From Ignavibacteria bacterium (GTDB lineage Bacteria > Bacteroidota > Ignavibacteria > Tepidaquicellales > OLB5), in contig JAIOIK010000114.1 in NCBI GenBank assembly GCA_019912545.1, forward strand, positions 1-57,474: 57,474 nucleotides of DNA, written 5' to 3'. Made by a program: the position numbers and the translations under genes. Numbering within the stretch: position 1 is the stretch's first letter; each line of letters opens with the position of its first letter. This document shows, piece by piece, positions 25,457-33,733 of this stretch. The notes below the pieces were generated by a model, which was not told where the DNA came from, searched no databases, and saw nothing but the letters and a program-made list of their open reading frames with translations.

Positions 25457-25509
25457 CCCCGCTTTCGCGGGGATTACAGACTTAATCCCTTGTTTAACAT
25501 CCTGGATTT
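25457..25509 (-). repeat. direct repeat R1: genuine queD 3' end plus palindrome
   Basis: Covers the last 12 codons of queD, including its stop, and the palindrome CCCCGC-GAAA-GCGGGG at 25457-25472. It is 8 bases from the GIY-YIG frame and matches 24993-25045 at 49 of 53 positions. Confidence 0.85.
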
Positions 25510-25914
25510 CTCTGCGTATGAATTCGGACTCTCATATATCTTAACTGTCAGCTCTTCAAACTTATGTTTCTTTATATCAAGGAGTTTATGAGTTATCTTA
25601 TCAAGAAAATCAGAGCATATATTCTCAACAGTTGAATGATAATCAGCCATTACGCATTTCATCTTATTCTTAACCAGGAAATCTTTCACTTTCTTATCAC
25701 CTTCCCAGCAAAGGAAGGCATGGTCATATTTTTCAACAATCGGTTTGACGATTTTGTTCAGGTCGAAGAAATCAATTATCATTCCGTTTTTATCAAGTTC
25801 ACCGGTAATTTCAACGGACATTTTGTAAGAATGCCCATGAATATTCCTGCATAAACCTTTGTGAAAGGGTAAACGGTGCCCCATTTCCCAGCGGTATTCT
25901 TTTGATATTTTCAT
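25474..25914 (-). CDS. queD: 6-carboxy-5,6,7,8-tetrahydropterin synthase QueD
   Basis: 146 aa, PTPS/QueD family. It makes 6-carboxytetrahydropterin from dihydroneopterin triphosphate, the substrate of QueE. The zinc-binding histidines are in EMGHRLP and NIHGHSYKM, the catalytic Cys in KGLCRNIHGH, and the conserved DHAFL and TVENICSDFL segments follow. The YESPNSYAE stretch near the C-terminus corresponds to the substrate Glu region. The extreme C-terminus SRMLNKGLSL is encoded by a sequence duplicated at 24993-25045. First gene of the queDEC operon; a GIY-YIG block now separates it from queE. Confidence 0.93.
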   Translation of the reverse strand: MKISKEYRWEMGHRLPFHKGLCRNIHGHSYKMSVEITGELDKNGMIIDFFDLNKIVKPIVEKYDHAFLCWEGDKKVKDFLVKNKMKCVMADYHSTVENICSDFLDKITHKLLDIKKHKFEELTVKIYESPNSYAEKSRMLNKGLSL

Positions 25915-25962
25915 AATTCAACAAAGTTAACTAAATTTGCACGTAAATTAAAGGACCTGAAA

Positions 25963-26433
25963 TTGTACGAAATCATAAAAGCTACTTCGGAGGAACATAT
26001 TAATGCTGTTAGGGAACTTTTCCTTGAATATGCCAAATGGCTTGATTTCCCTTTATGCTTCCAGGGATTTGATGAAGAGCTTGCCGGACTCCCCGGAAAA
26101 TATGCACCACCTGATGGCAGATTATATCTGGTATTGGAGGACGGTAAATATGGCGGCTGTATTGGACTCCGCAAATTTGATGAAGGAATCTGCGAAATGA
26201 AACGGCTTTATGTTAGGCCTGAATTCCGTGGAAAACGAATCGGTGATGCACTTATCGAAAAAGTAATTTTGGAAGCAAAGAAAATATGTTACAAAAAAAT
26301 GCGTCTTGACACTATAAAAGAAAGAATGCAGCAAGCAGTTTCATTATATGAAAAACACGGTTTCGTAGAAATTGAAGCTTATTATGAAAATCCCAATCCA
26401 CATACTTTGTATATGGAGCTTAAGCTAAGCTAA
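25963..26433 (+). CDS. GNAT family N-acetyltransferase
   Basis: 156 aa from TTG 25963, with a good upstream AAAGGA. The GNAT core is visible: strand beta-4 MKRLYVRPEFRGKRIGDALIEKVI contains the acetyl-CoA pyrophosphate loop (R/Q-x-x-G-x-G/A variant RGKRIGDA), and the C-terminal YEKHGFVEIEAYYENP is the motif B region. The substrate cannot be predicted. It is divergent from queD, whose start lies 48 bases away on the other strand, so the two share a small promoter region. Confidence 0.88.
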   Translation: MYEIIKATSEEHINAVRELFLEYAKWLDFPLCFQGFDEELAGLPGKYAPPDGRLYLVLEDGKYGGCIGLRKFDEGICEMKRLYVRPEFRGKRIGDALIEKVILEAKKICYKKMRLDTIKERMQQAVSLYEKHGFVEIEAYYENPNPHTLYMELKLS

Positions 26434-26512
26434 TGGAATTGTTTAGCAGCTTGTAATGTTATATGTTTGTGAGAGTTTAATTGTTCTTTTAGTATTTAAA
26501 AATTGATTATAT

Positions 26513-26873
26513 GGGGATGAATTTGGTTTCGACGGGAATAAAGATGTTTAAGACAGCATTCCGTGTTCTCAGCAAGCACGTTAAAAAGGCTGGAAAGTCA
26601 AAATAAACGACAACTATAACTACGCTTTAGCTGCTTAATAAATAAGCCGCTCGTCTTTTGCCACTTCGCCGCTTGTCCGGAAGGCAAAAAGACGCCAAAA
26701 TGACAAGCTGGCCGTAAGGTTTACCTGAGCCAAGCGGTGAGAAAACATCGGGTGTAACATTTAAGCTGCTAGGTTTGCGGTGCGGTATAAATGTGAAATC
26801 TAAACGCGAACTATGAATGTAGAAGTCTTGATGGTCTTGTTTTCGGACCCGGGTTCGACTCCCGGCATCTCCA
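26513..26873 (+). ncRNA. ssrA: transfer-messenger RNA (ssrA)
   Basis: The 5' end GGGGATGAATTTGGTTTCGACGGG and the 3' end with a T-arm (GGGTTCGACTCCC) and CATCTCC form the tRNA-like acceptor (7 base pairs, one G-U). The tag frame runs from about 26600 to TAA at 26636-26638 and reads KINDNYNYALAA if translation resumes at AAA after AGTC; the first tag residue is the alanine carried by tmRNA. The ALAA end is the normal protease signal. CCA is not encoded. The RNA rescues stalled ribosomes. A terminator hairpin follows at 26874. Confidence 0.95.
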
Positions 26874-26908
26874 CAAAAAAAGGTGAGCCTAATTGACTCA
26901 CCTTTTTG
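26874..26908. terminator. bidirectional terminator between tmRNA and yidC
   Basis: AGGTGAG (26881-26887) pairs with CTCACCT (26897-26903). The stem is preceded by a run of A and followed by a run of T, so it can terminate both the tmRNA (plus) and the yidC operon (minus). Confidence 0.85.
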
Positions 26909-26926
26909 AATTTTCAAAAACAGCTT

Positions 26927-28729
26927 TTACTTCTTGCCTTTATACTTAAAATTAGGCTTTGGCTGAATAACCACTTCAACTTTATCTTCTGCTTCTTTCT
27001 TCCCCTTTTTCTGAACGAAATACTGCTCAATTATAGAAAGCAGATTGAACATGAAATAATACAGGTTCAGTCCGGCAGGCAGGGTTGTGAAAAGGAACGT
27101 AAGCATAATCGGCATGATGTAAACCATAGCCATTTGCTTTGGGTCTTTAACGGTCATCTTCTGCTGTATGAACATTGTAATACCCATCAACAAAGCCAGT
27201 CCGGATAAATAATCAACTCCGAAAAGAGGTATCTTGAACGGCAGTTGCAAAATTACATCAGGTACGGCCAGGTCATGTATCCATAAACCGAAATATGCCT
27301 GTCTAAGCTCAATTGTTGAACTGAAAACACCGAAGAGTGCATACAAAATCGGTAACTGAAGCAGCATAGGGAGACATCCTCCAGCCGGATTTATTTTCTC
27401 TTCCTTATAAAGCTTCATCAGCATTTGCTGCTGTTTTTGCGGATCATCTTTGTACTTCTCCCGCATTGCAGTCATCTTAGGCTGAAGCTCGCCCATTTTC
27501 TTCATCGACTTCATCTGGTAGCGTGTGAAAGGAGTAAGCACAACCTTCATTACAATTGAAAAGATAATAATTACTATTCCCCAATTTGAAATGAATTTAT
27601 GGAGGAAAAGGAAAAATGGCAATATTGCATACTGAGCGATTGGCCTAACCAAAAAATCAAGCGAGAATCTCATTGTTGACTGGAGATTCATATTGTAACC
27701 TTTGAGTATCTCATAATCAACCGGCCCAAGGTAAACGTTAAACCTGTTCTTTTCTGACTTATCATTCTTTATTGACATCTTAAGGGCTATTGAATAATCC
27801 TTTTCAAATCCATTCTGAGGAAGCTCAGAGTACGTTCCTGTGATATATGAACCATCTGCTTTTCTTCCCTCAGGGATCAGGAAAACCGTAAAGTACTTTA
27901 TTCTCGAGCTTACCCAGCTTGTTTGCCCGTTCAGGTCAGATTTGAGCGGTTCATCTTTACTTGTGACATCCAGAACTTCAAGTTCGCCGCCTGATTCTGC
28001 AAAAGCATTAGCATGGCCGCCTTCTCCGTCGCTTCTGTATTCAGTAAGCTTGAGTGAATTTTCCCATGCAAGCTGGTACTCAAAATTCGAAATGAACTTA
28101 GAAGAATTATCAAGATTGATCTCAACACCAAACATATAAGAATCATTCTTAATTGTATATGTCTTAGTTATCTTTGCGCCATTTGAATCTACCGGCATTT
28201 CAAAAACAATTTTATATTCGCTGTTTCCCCTAACATTAACTCTCTCCCAGGTATTATAGGCAGTATTGAAGTATAGTTCCTTAGTATTGATTAGCTTGCC
28301 TTCGGTTGAATTAAACAAAAGGTTTAGCTGTCCACCCTTTTCAAGCTGGAGTAACTGTACCGGGAAGCCATCCCATGTTTTAAAACCTTTTACTTCATAT
28401 TTGATAAGCGAGCCGCCCTTTGTAGAAAACTCAGCGTGAAATTTATCAGTTTCTACAATAATAATTTTATCATCGCCTTTTTCAAACTTGCCGAATAATG
28501 AACCATACTTATCCGAAACCGGTTGATTTGTTTTGCCGGTATCTAAAGTTGTTACCTTTTTTTTAACAGTATCAACTGGCTGAGTTTTTACAGAATCTTT
28601 TGGAATTTGCTGCTCAGTCTGTTTTTTGTCCTCAGGTTTTACAGGCGGTGCATTCTTATTCTGGAAATACAGCCAGCCTATAAGTATTACACCTATTAAA
28701 ACAAAACCTATAATTGAATTTCTATCCAT
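26927..28729 (-). CDS. yidC: membrane protein insertase YidC
   Basis: 600 aa. An N-terminal membrane anchor (about residues 5-22) and a P/K/Q-rich linker precede the periplasmic beta-sandwich domain (about 75-345). The conserved insertase core has five helices from about 350: FISNWGIVIIIFSIVMKVVLTPFTRYQMKSMKKM with the functional arginine, then PAGGCLPMLLQLPILYALF, and the last helices around LPAGLNLYYFMFNLLSI. The C-terminus is basic and may contact the ribosome. It inserts inner-membrane proteins alone or with SecYEG. Genes rpmH, rnpA, yidD and yidC are in the classical order on the minus strand. Confidence 0.96.
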   Translation of the reverse strand: MDRNSIIGFVLIGVILIGWLYFQNKNAPPVKPEDKKQTEQQIPKDSVKTQPVDTVKKKVTTLDTGKTNQPVSDKYGSLFGKFEKGDDKIIIVETDKFHAEFSTKGGSLIKYEVKGFKTWDGFPVQLLQLEKGGQLNLLFNSTEGKLINTKELYFNTAYNTWERVNVRGNSEYKIVFEMPVDSNGAKITKTYTIKNDSYMFGVEINLDNSSKFISNFEYQLAWENSLKLTEYRSDGEGGHANAFAESGGELEVLDVTSKDEPLKSDLNGQTSWVSSRIKYFTVFLIPEGRKADGSYITGTYSELPQNGFEKDYSIALKMSIKNDKSEKNRFNVYLGPVDYEILKGYNMNLQSTMRFSLDFLVRPIAQYAILPFFLFLHKFISNWGIVIIIFSIVMKVVLTPFTRYQMKSMKKMGELQPKMTAMREKYKDDPQKQQQMLMKLYKEEKINPAGGCLPMLLQLPILYALFGVFSSTIELRQAYFGLWIHDLAVPDVILQLPFKIPLFGVDYLSGLALLMGITMFIQQKMTVKDPKQMAMVYIMPIMLTFLFTTLPAGLNLYYFMFNLLSIIEQYFVQKKGKKEAEDKVEVVIQPKPNFKYKGKK

Positions 28730-28763
28730 TTTTAGAATTAATTGAACTTTGAGTTATTTGATT

Positions 28764-28988
28764 TTATGGTACGGGGTCATAACCGCCTTTGAAAAGTGGA
28801 TTACATTTTAATATCCTAACTGATGCAAGATATGTTCCTTTAAAGAGTCCATGCTTTTCCAGAGCTTCAATTGCATACTCAGAGCAAGTTGGATAGTGTC
28901 TGCAGGCAGGAGGAAAAAGCGGAGATATTAACAGTTTATACAATCTGACCAGAATTATTAAGAGGTATTTCGGATTCAGATATTTCAT
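28764..28988 (-). CDS. yidD: membrane protein insertion efficiency factor YidD
   Basis: 74 aa. Contains the YidD signature [25 protein letters not shown] with the conserved cysteines, followed by [17 protein letters not shown], ending normally. The protein is an amphipathic helix-containing inner-membrane-associated factor that helps YidC. Its ATG overlaps the rnpA stop (28985-28988), which shows that ribosomes are expected to arrive in the second rnpA frame. Confidence 0.93.
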   Translation of the reverse strand: MKYLNPKYLLIILVRLYKLLISPLFPPACRHYPTCSEYAIEALEKHGLFKGTYLASVRILKCNPLFKGGYDPVP

Positions 28989-29388
28989 GAATTTATACTG
29001 CTATTGATCTTATTTAATAAAACAGACATCGAGTCCGATAATTGTTTGAAAGTGATGGTTTTGTGATTACTGTAAGCAGAATTAGAGAGGGATAGTAACA
29101 ATCGTATTCTTAAATCAGTTTTGGAAACAGGCTCCAGTAGGTTGTATTTATTCAGCCTGTAAGCTTCGCGCATTAAGCGTCTTATACGATTACGTTCATG
29201 CGCTTTTTTGATTTTTTTTTTGAAACTAAAAAACCGACCTTTACAGGGAAGTCGGTCTGCAAACCACTTTTATCAAAAAAAGCTGAAAGATAATTTTCCT
29301 GCACTCTGGCAGGGCCTGATAATATTTGTTCAAAGAGGGAAAACCCTCTGAGTACTTCATCTCGCGATAATGTATATGTTCTATTCAA
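28985..29388 (-). CDS. rnpA: ribonuclease P protein component RnpA, split by a frameshift
   Basis: About 134 aa if the frames are joined. The first part (TTG 29388 start) reads [20 protein letters not shown] up to VGFLVSKKK; the second reads [20 protein letters not shown], which is the RNR signature that binds the P RNA, and runs to 28985. The frames differ by one base at a run of ten A (minus strand; T10 at 29212-29221). Eight or eleven A would restore one frame. RnpA is essential for tRNA maturation, so either the sequence is one base wrong or the A10 run causes slippage during expression. It sits in its normal place between rpmH and yidD. Confidence 0.85.
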
Positions 29389-29396
29389 AAGAGATT

Positions 29397-29555
29397 TTAC
29401 CTTGTAAATTTCTTTTCGTCGCTAACGGTAAGCTTTTTTCTTCCTTTAGCTCTGCGGCTTGCCAGCACTGCTCTGCCGTTTTTGGTAGCCATTCTTTCCC
29501 TGAAACCGTGCTTATTTTTTCTTTTGGTATTACTTGGCTGAAACGTTCTTTTCAC
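29397..29555 (-). CDS. rpmH: 50S ribosomal protein L34
   Basis: 52 aa, starting at GTG 29555. It reads [20 protein letters not shown], then [21 protein letters not shown], the near-invariant L34 sequence, with a short C-terminal extension ending KKFTR. A strong GGAGAGGAG ribosome binding site precedes the start. First gene of the rpmH-rnpA-yidD-yidC operon. In many bacteria dnaA and the origin lie upstream of rpmH; here a CapA gene follows instead, so the origin is probably elsewhere. Confidence 0.96.
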   Translation of the reverse strand: MKRTFQPSNTKRKNKHGFRERMATKNGRAVLASRRAKGRKKLTVSDEKKFTR

Positions 29556-29690
29556 AACTGCTCCTCTCCGCTTATGGCGGGGTTATAATTTCTAATTACA
29601 AAAGGCTAAAATAATGATATTTTTAAACACTTTCAAGGAATCAGTTAATACCTAATTATTTGATTTTTTGAATTTTAACAAAATATCGTA

Positions 29691-30800
29691 TTATTTCAGT
29701 AATATAGCCCCATCTTCTTCAATAGCAATATTAGTTTCCGGAAAATCAGAAACTGTCAGGCTTCTCATTAAGGCAACTACTGAGTAATCATCATCGAAAA
29801 CAGGAAACCCCCTTTTTATCTGCTTAAAAGGGAATATCCTGCCTTTTTCAAAATCTCCTTTTTTGTTAATATACACCTTTAAAATTGGAGCCAAGCCCAG
29901 ATTCCCGCTTAAACCAAATTTACCATAAGTACAGAAATTGCCAAGACTGTATGCAATGATCTTGTTTTTATAAAGTTCTAAACCACGGGGTACATGTGGA
30001 CCCTGCCCAAAGACAACATCTGCGCCTGCATCAACTACTGCATGAGCAAAATCATATACATTGCCCCTGTCTTCACCAAGATACAATTCACGCTTTCTGT
30101 TTACATGAGTTGCGCCTGAACCTTCTCCGCCGCCATGAAATGCAACTATCACTATATCACATGTTGATTTAAGATCTTTGACTGTCTTAATTGCGGATTT
30201 GATGTCATTAATACTCTGTGTGCCATTATTAGGAGCAAATGCAGTGAAACCGAATTTTACCCCATCTTTTACAAAAACTGAAGTAGGGTTTGTAGAATAA
30301 CCCGCATATACAATACCATATTCATCCAGTGTCTTCATTGTTGATTTTCTGCCGGTCTCTCCCATATCCCCGCTGTGATTATTCGCAGTACTCATAATAT
30401 CAAAACCTGCGTCTTTAAGATATCCGGCATAATGTTCCGGCATTCTAAATGATACGCAGTTCTCCGGGTTCTGGCATTGCTTCGGAGTACCGCCCTTATC
30501 TAGCAATGTCCCTTCAAGATTACCAATGGTAACATCAGCAATTTGCAGGAACTCGGCTGCGTCTTCCAGAATATATTTGCCATCATCCGGCGGAAGACTG
30601 CCCTCAGAGGGATAATTAGTACCCATCATAACATCACCAACCATGATAATTGCATAAAGGCTATCCTGTTCTATCTTTTCTTCTGGCTTTTCGTTTACAG
30701 ATTTTTCATCCTGTTTAACGGACTTTTTTTCATCGCATGCAGCAAACACAGCAAGGATAAGAAAAAACAGTATTACATAATTTGTGAACTTTATCCTCAC
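29691..30800 (-). CDS. CapA-family metallophosphatase-like lipoprotein
   Basis: 369 aa. The signal peptide ends in LAVFAACDEKK, a lipobox with Cys at about residue 22. The CapA/PGA_cap domain (about 50-320) has IIMVGDVMMGTNYP, ADVTIGNLEGTL, STANNHSGDMGETG, the AFHGGGEGSG segment and VFGQGPHVPRGLELY; these Asp, Asn and His residues are the metal ligands of calcineurin-like phosphoesterases. CapA proteins take part in poly-gamma-glutamate capsule synthesis in Bacillus, but most homologues are uncharacterised. No CapB/C partner is nearby, so no capsule role is claimed. Confidence 0.85.
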   Translation of the reverse strand: MRIKFTNYVILFFLILAVFAACDEKKSVKQDEKSVNEKPEEKIEQDSLYAIIMVGDVMMGTNYPSEGSLPPDDGKYILEDAAEFLQIADVTIGNLEGTLLDKGGTPKQCQNPENCVSFRMPEHYAGYLKDAGFDIMSTANNHSGDMGETGRKSTMKTLDEYGIVYAGYSTNPTSVFVKDGVKFGFTAFAPNNGTQSINDIKSAIKTVKDLKSTCDIVIVAFHGGGEGSGATHVNRKRELYLGEDRGNVYDFAHAVVDAGADVVFGQGPHVPRGLELYKNKIIAYSLGNFCTYGKFGLSGNLGLAPILKVYINKKGDFEKGRIFPFKQIKRGFPVFDDDYSVVALMRSLTVSDFPETNIAIEEDGAILLK

Positions 30801-30815
30801 TTTTGGGTTGTTGAG

Positions 30816-31052
30816 TTATACTTTAAGAAATTCAATTAATTTTTCTTTATTAAGTTCTATCCTGGAAATAATTACACCATCACCAAAAATTACAGGAATA
30901 TGTTCTTTGAACATTTCAAATAAACTTTGCCTTGTGGTGATATCAATTTCGGTCAACGAGAATTCAAATTTATTTTTGAATTGCAGGATCTCCTCTCTGG
31001 CAACTTCGCAAAGGTGGCAATCTGGCTTGGTTAATAGTTCTACTGATTTCAA
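30816..31052 (-). CDS. glutaredoxin-like protein (DUF836)
   Basis: 78 aa. A thioredoxin fold of minimal size with the redox motif CHLC at residues 11-14 (KPDCHLCEVA) and the cis-proline in IPVIFGDG. The family is annotated as glutaredoxin-like, with an uncertain physiological partner. Transcribed downstream of lgt on the same strand, 39 bases away. Confidence 0.85.
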   Translation of the reverse strand: MKSVELLTKPDCHLCEVAREEILQFKNKFEFSLTEIDITTRQSLFEMFKEHIPVIFGDGVIISRIELNKEKLIEFLKV

Positions 31053-31091
31053 CTTTAATTCTTAAAACTGATAATAATGTTTCAATTTGAT

Positions 31092-31961
31092 CTATTTCGA
31101 ATTTCTTTTTGTGTTCTTTATGGGTTCAGGAGTTCCAAATGGTGCTTTATAGTAAATAAATAAGCCAATAATTACAAACACAACAGAAATCAATTGCGCC
31201 TCGGAAAGCCCAAATGCTATTTTAGGATTAAGCCTAATAAACTCTACAAGAAGCCTGAAAGCCCCTGTTAAGATCAGATAAAGCCCAAATAGCTTACCAT
31301 CAGTTTTAAAAACTTTCCGTTTGCTCCATAGAATGGAAAAAATTATGATGGCAAAAACCAGTTCGTAAATTGGTGTTGGGTGGCAAAGTGTATTATCCGG
31401 AACGACACCTCCGAATTTTTGCGCAAGCTCAGATCCTCGGAAAGCAATTGAAGGAGGAAGCGTGCCTTTTGAATAATCTGTACCCCATGGTACCCATGAC
31501 ATGAACTCGGAAACAGGCAGGCCGTAATCACCATCACCGGATAAATGGCATCCAACACGTGCGATCCCATAACCTATGGCAAGTGAGGGGGCTGCAGCAT
31601 CTGCGATCCTTAAGAAAGGGATCTTTTTTACACGAGCGTAGATAAAAACCAGGATAGTTGCCAGTATCAAACCGCCATAAAAAGTCAGGCCGGCTGGAGA
31701 GAAAAGTCCGTCTGTAGAAAACATCCTGGATGTTGGCATTGACATGATAGAGCCCCATTCTTCAATCACATACAGGAGCTTTGAACCTATCACGCCTCCA
31801 ACAAGCGCAATAAAAGTAATATTAATAGCCGCGCCTTCTTCAAGCTTTCTTCTTTTAAATTCTTTCTGCATCAGCCAGCTTGCAACAATGAAGCAAATTC
31901 CAAGCATCAATCCATAGCTGTAAACAGGCACCGGGCCTATCTGAAATAATTTAGGAATCAT
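31092..31961 (-). CDS. lgt: prolipoprotein diacylglyceryl transferase
   Basis: 289 aa, about seven membrane helices. It transfers diacylglycerol to the lipobox Cys of prolipoproteins, such as the products at 22680 and 29691. The start MIPKLFQIGPVPVYSYGLM is typical. The central loop reads IARVGCHLSGDGDYG, keeping the essential arginine, while the GNFxN part of the E. coli signature is replaced, as in many non-proteobacterial Lgt proteins. HPTPIYE and the C-terminal LVEFIRLNP segment are conserved. Its start overlaps the upstream hypothetical gene by 11 bases. Confidence 0.92.
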   Translation of the reverse strand: MIPKLFQIGPVPVYSYGLMLGICFIVASWLMQKEFKRRKLEEGAAINITFIALVGGVIGSKLLYVIEEWGSIMSMPTSRMFSTDGLFSPAGLTFYGGLILATILVFIYARVKKIPFLRIADAAAPSLAIGYGIARVGCHLSGDGDYGLPVSEFMSWVPWGTDYSKGTLPPSIAFRGSELAQKFGGVVPDNTLCHPTPIYELVFAIIIFSILWSKRKVFKTDGKLFGLYLILTGAFRLLVEFIRLNPKIAFGLSEAQLISVVFVIIGLFIYYKAPFGTPEPIKNTKRNSK

Positions 31962-32370
31962 GTTCGCCCTTAATTTCTATAAAACTCTTTTTTGGTATCC
32001 TCGAAAGCTTAACCGGCCGCGTTTTAGAACGCTGTACAGTCATTTTGAATTTTGACTTATCCGAATCTTTTTTATCAACCAGAATGTTATATTCGGCAAG
32101 TTTATAATCAAATAACCGGTATTCATAACCGGCAGTTCCATAGTCAGATAGATCACCAATCGGAGCCGAAAAACCGAGTATATTAAAACAAATGTTCTTT
32201 TCCTCGACCTTGCTTTCGATCTTTAAAATATACTTAAATGTTAAAAACTCTTTTGTGGTCTGAAAGCGAAATGAAATATAATCTCTTTTGGTAACTCCAT
32301 CATGCTCTTTGGAAATATCAAGAACATATTCGTATTTCTTTGGCGGTGGTTTAACTTTCTTAGTGCGCAT
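31951..32370 (-). CDS. conserved-looking hypothetical protein between hisS and lgt
   Basis: 139 aa, no family recognised. Basic N-terminus (RTKKVKPPPKKYEYVLDISKE), alternating beta-like strands and a basic C-terminus ending KGEHDS; no signal peptide, cysteines or catalytic motif stands out. It overlaps hisS by one base and lgt by 11, so it is translated as part of that operon, which supports it being a real gene. Predicted cytoplasmic. Confidence 0.7.
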   Translation of the reverse strand: MRTKKVKPPPKKYEYVLDISKEHDGVTKRDYISFRFQTTKEFLTFKYILKIESKVEEKNICFNILGFSAPIGDLSDYGTAGYEYRLFDYKLAEYNILVDKKDSDKSKFKMTVQRSKTRPVKLSRIPKKSFIEIKGEHDS

Positions 32371-33620
32371 TAAAGAATATTTTCCCTGACCTTATCAAAG
32401 CTAACCTCAATTTGCGAGCTATCACTCATATTTTTAAGAATTCCCTTTTGTTTTTTAATTTCATCATCTCCGATAATATAAACATACTTCACTCCAAGTT
32501 TATTTGCATCTCTCATTTGAGCCTTAAAACTTCTGTTAAGCAGGTCGGTATCGCAGGCGATGTTATTATTCCTTAGAGATAAAGCCGCCGAATAAGCAAT
32601 TTTCTTCGCATCATCATTCAACGCAATAAAATAAACTATAGGATTTTTTGGCATACCGAATGTAAAACCATTTTTCTCTGCAACGATTATTATTCTTTCT
32701 ATTCCGCTTCCAAATCCGACTCCTGCACAGGGTTTACCTCCAAGCTGCTCTATGAGTCCGTCATACCTTCCGCCTCCGCCTAGAGCGTCCTGCGAGCCAA
32801 GGTCGCTTGAAACAAACTCAAATGTTGTATCTGTGTAGTAATCCAAACCTCTTACTATCCTGAAATCAATCTCACTTTCAATCCCAAGTCTGGTAAGCTC
32901 GTTTACAACGTCATCAAACCTTTTCTTTGATTCAATTCCAAGATGATCTGTAATTTTAGGGGCCGAATCAGTTATTTTCCTGTCCCCTAGTTCCTTTGAA
33001 TCAAGTATCCTCAAAGTATTTGTTTCGTATCTTTTTTTGCTTTCTTCGGAAAGTTCGTCTAAATGTTCTTTAAGATATTCTTTGAGTATTTCGATGTAGT
33101 TTCTGCGTTCATCAGGCTTTCCGATTGAATTAAGCTTTATCTTGAAATTACTAATTCCGCACCTGTTATAAACCTCTTTTGCCATAAGAATAAGCTCAAC
33201 ATCTGTATAAATGCTATCGCTGCCAAGTATCTCTCCGCCAAACTGAGTATGCTCGCGGTATCTTCCTGCCTGCGGCTTTTCGTAGCGGAACATACTTGTA
33301 AGGTAATACAGCTTATGCAGATTCTGCTCGCCGTAAATACCGCTTTCAAGAAATGCCCGCATAACCGGTGCTGTACCTTCGGGCTTAAGAGTTATGGAAT
33401 CTCCGCCTTTATCAAGGAAAGTGTACATTTCCTTGCCTACAATATCAGTTTCAGTTCCCACTCCCCTTTTGAAAAGATCAGTATATTCAAAAGTGGGCGT
33501 TCTTATCTCGCTGAAATTGAATAAGCCGGTTACCTCCCTTATGACACTCTCTACAAAATGCCATTTACTGATCTCTTTCGGTAATATATCCTTAGTGCCC
33601 TTGGGTTTCCTGAAATTCAT
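32370..33620 (-). CDS. hisS: histidine--tRNA ligase
   Basis: 416 aa. Class II aminoacyl-tRNA synthetase. Motif 1 is near IRTPTFEYTDLFKRG, motif 2 is MFRYEKPQAGRYREHTQFG, the histidine-specific sequences are RGLDYYTDTTFEF and ALGGGGRYDGLIEQLGG, and motif 3 is GVGFGSGIERI. The C-terminal anticodon-binding domain (about 325-416) is complete. The N-terminus KPKGTKDILPKE is typical. Start of an operon running through the hypothetical gene to lgt. Confidence 0.96.
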   Translation of the reverse strand: MNFRKPKGTKDILPKEISKWHFVESVIREVTGLFNFSEIRTPTFEYTDLFKRGVGTETDIVGKEMYTFLDKGGDSITLKPEGTAPVMRAFLESGIYGEQNLHKLYYLTSMFRYEKPQAGRYREHTQFGGEILGSDSIYTDVELILMAKEVYNRCGISNFKIKLNSIGKPDERRNYIEILKEYLKEHLDELSEESKKRYETNTLRILDSKELGDRKITDSAPKITDHLGIESKKRFDDVVNELTRLGIESEIDFRIVRGLDYYTDTTFEFVSSDLGSQDALGGGGRYDGLIEQLGGKPCAGVGFGSGIERIIIVAEKNGFTFGMPKNPIVYFIALNDDAKKIAYSAALSLRNNNIACDTDLLNRSFKAQMRDANKLGVKYVYIIGDDEIKKQKGILKNMSDSSQIEVSFDKVRENIL

Positions 33621-33733
33621 CCTGTTTTTAAATTATCACGTAATATAATTTTCATAATCGGCAAAATCTATGAAAATAAGCAGTGAATTAATGAATTTAC
33701 TAAAAACATAATTAATGCTATATTTAAATTATT

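Larger units (their letters stand above)
24876..25509 (-). mobile_element. GIY-YIG mobile-element-like block between queD and queE
   Basis: On the minus strand the order is R1 (25509-25457), GIY-YIG frame, A (25101-25053), R2 (25045-24993), a 68-base remnant, B (24924-24876). R1 and R2 are 49/53 identical; A and B are about 42/49 identical. The simplest reading is two tandem copies of one element, the second having lost its GIY-YIG gene. Each copy begins with a GC-rich palindrome with loop GAAA and ends with one with loop TTNN (gene direction). A second, separate element of the same design is at 34621-35016. Mobility is inferred from this structure, not shown. Confidence 0.6.

Noticed and set aside
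24876-25509. CRISPR array or leader
   Set aside because: The repeats are few, unequal and palindromic, with no regular spacing or spacer-like sequences; no cas gene is present.
26627-26917. 96-codon frame on the minus strand at the tmRNA
   Set aside because: It lies entirely over the tmRNA and its terminator; the tmRNA signals at both ends are unmistakable.
29397-29690. Replication origin next to rpmH
   Set aside because: No dnaA and no cluster of DnaA boxes is seen; a CapA gene adjoins rpmH instead.
29691-30800. Poly-gamma-glutamate capsule operon
   Set aside because: Only a CapA-type protein is present, without CapB or CapC.
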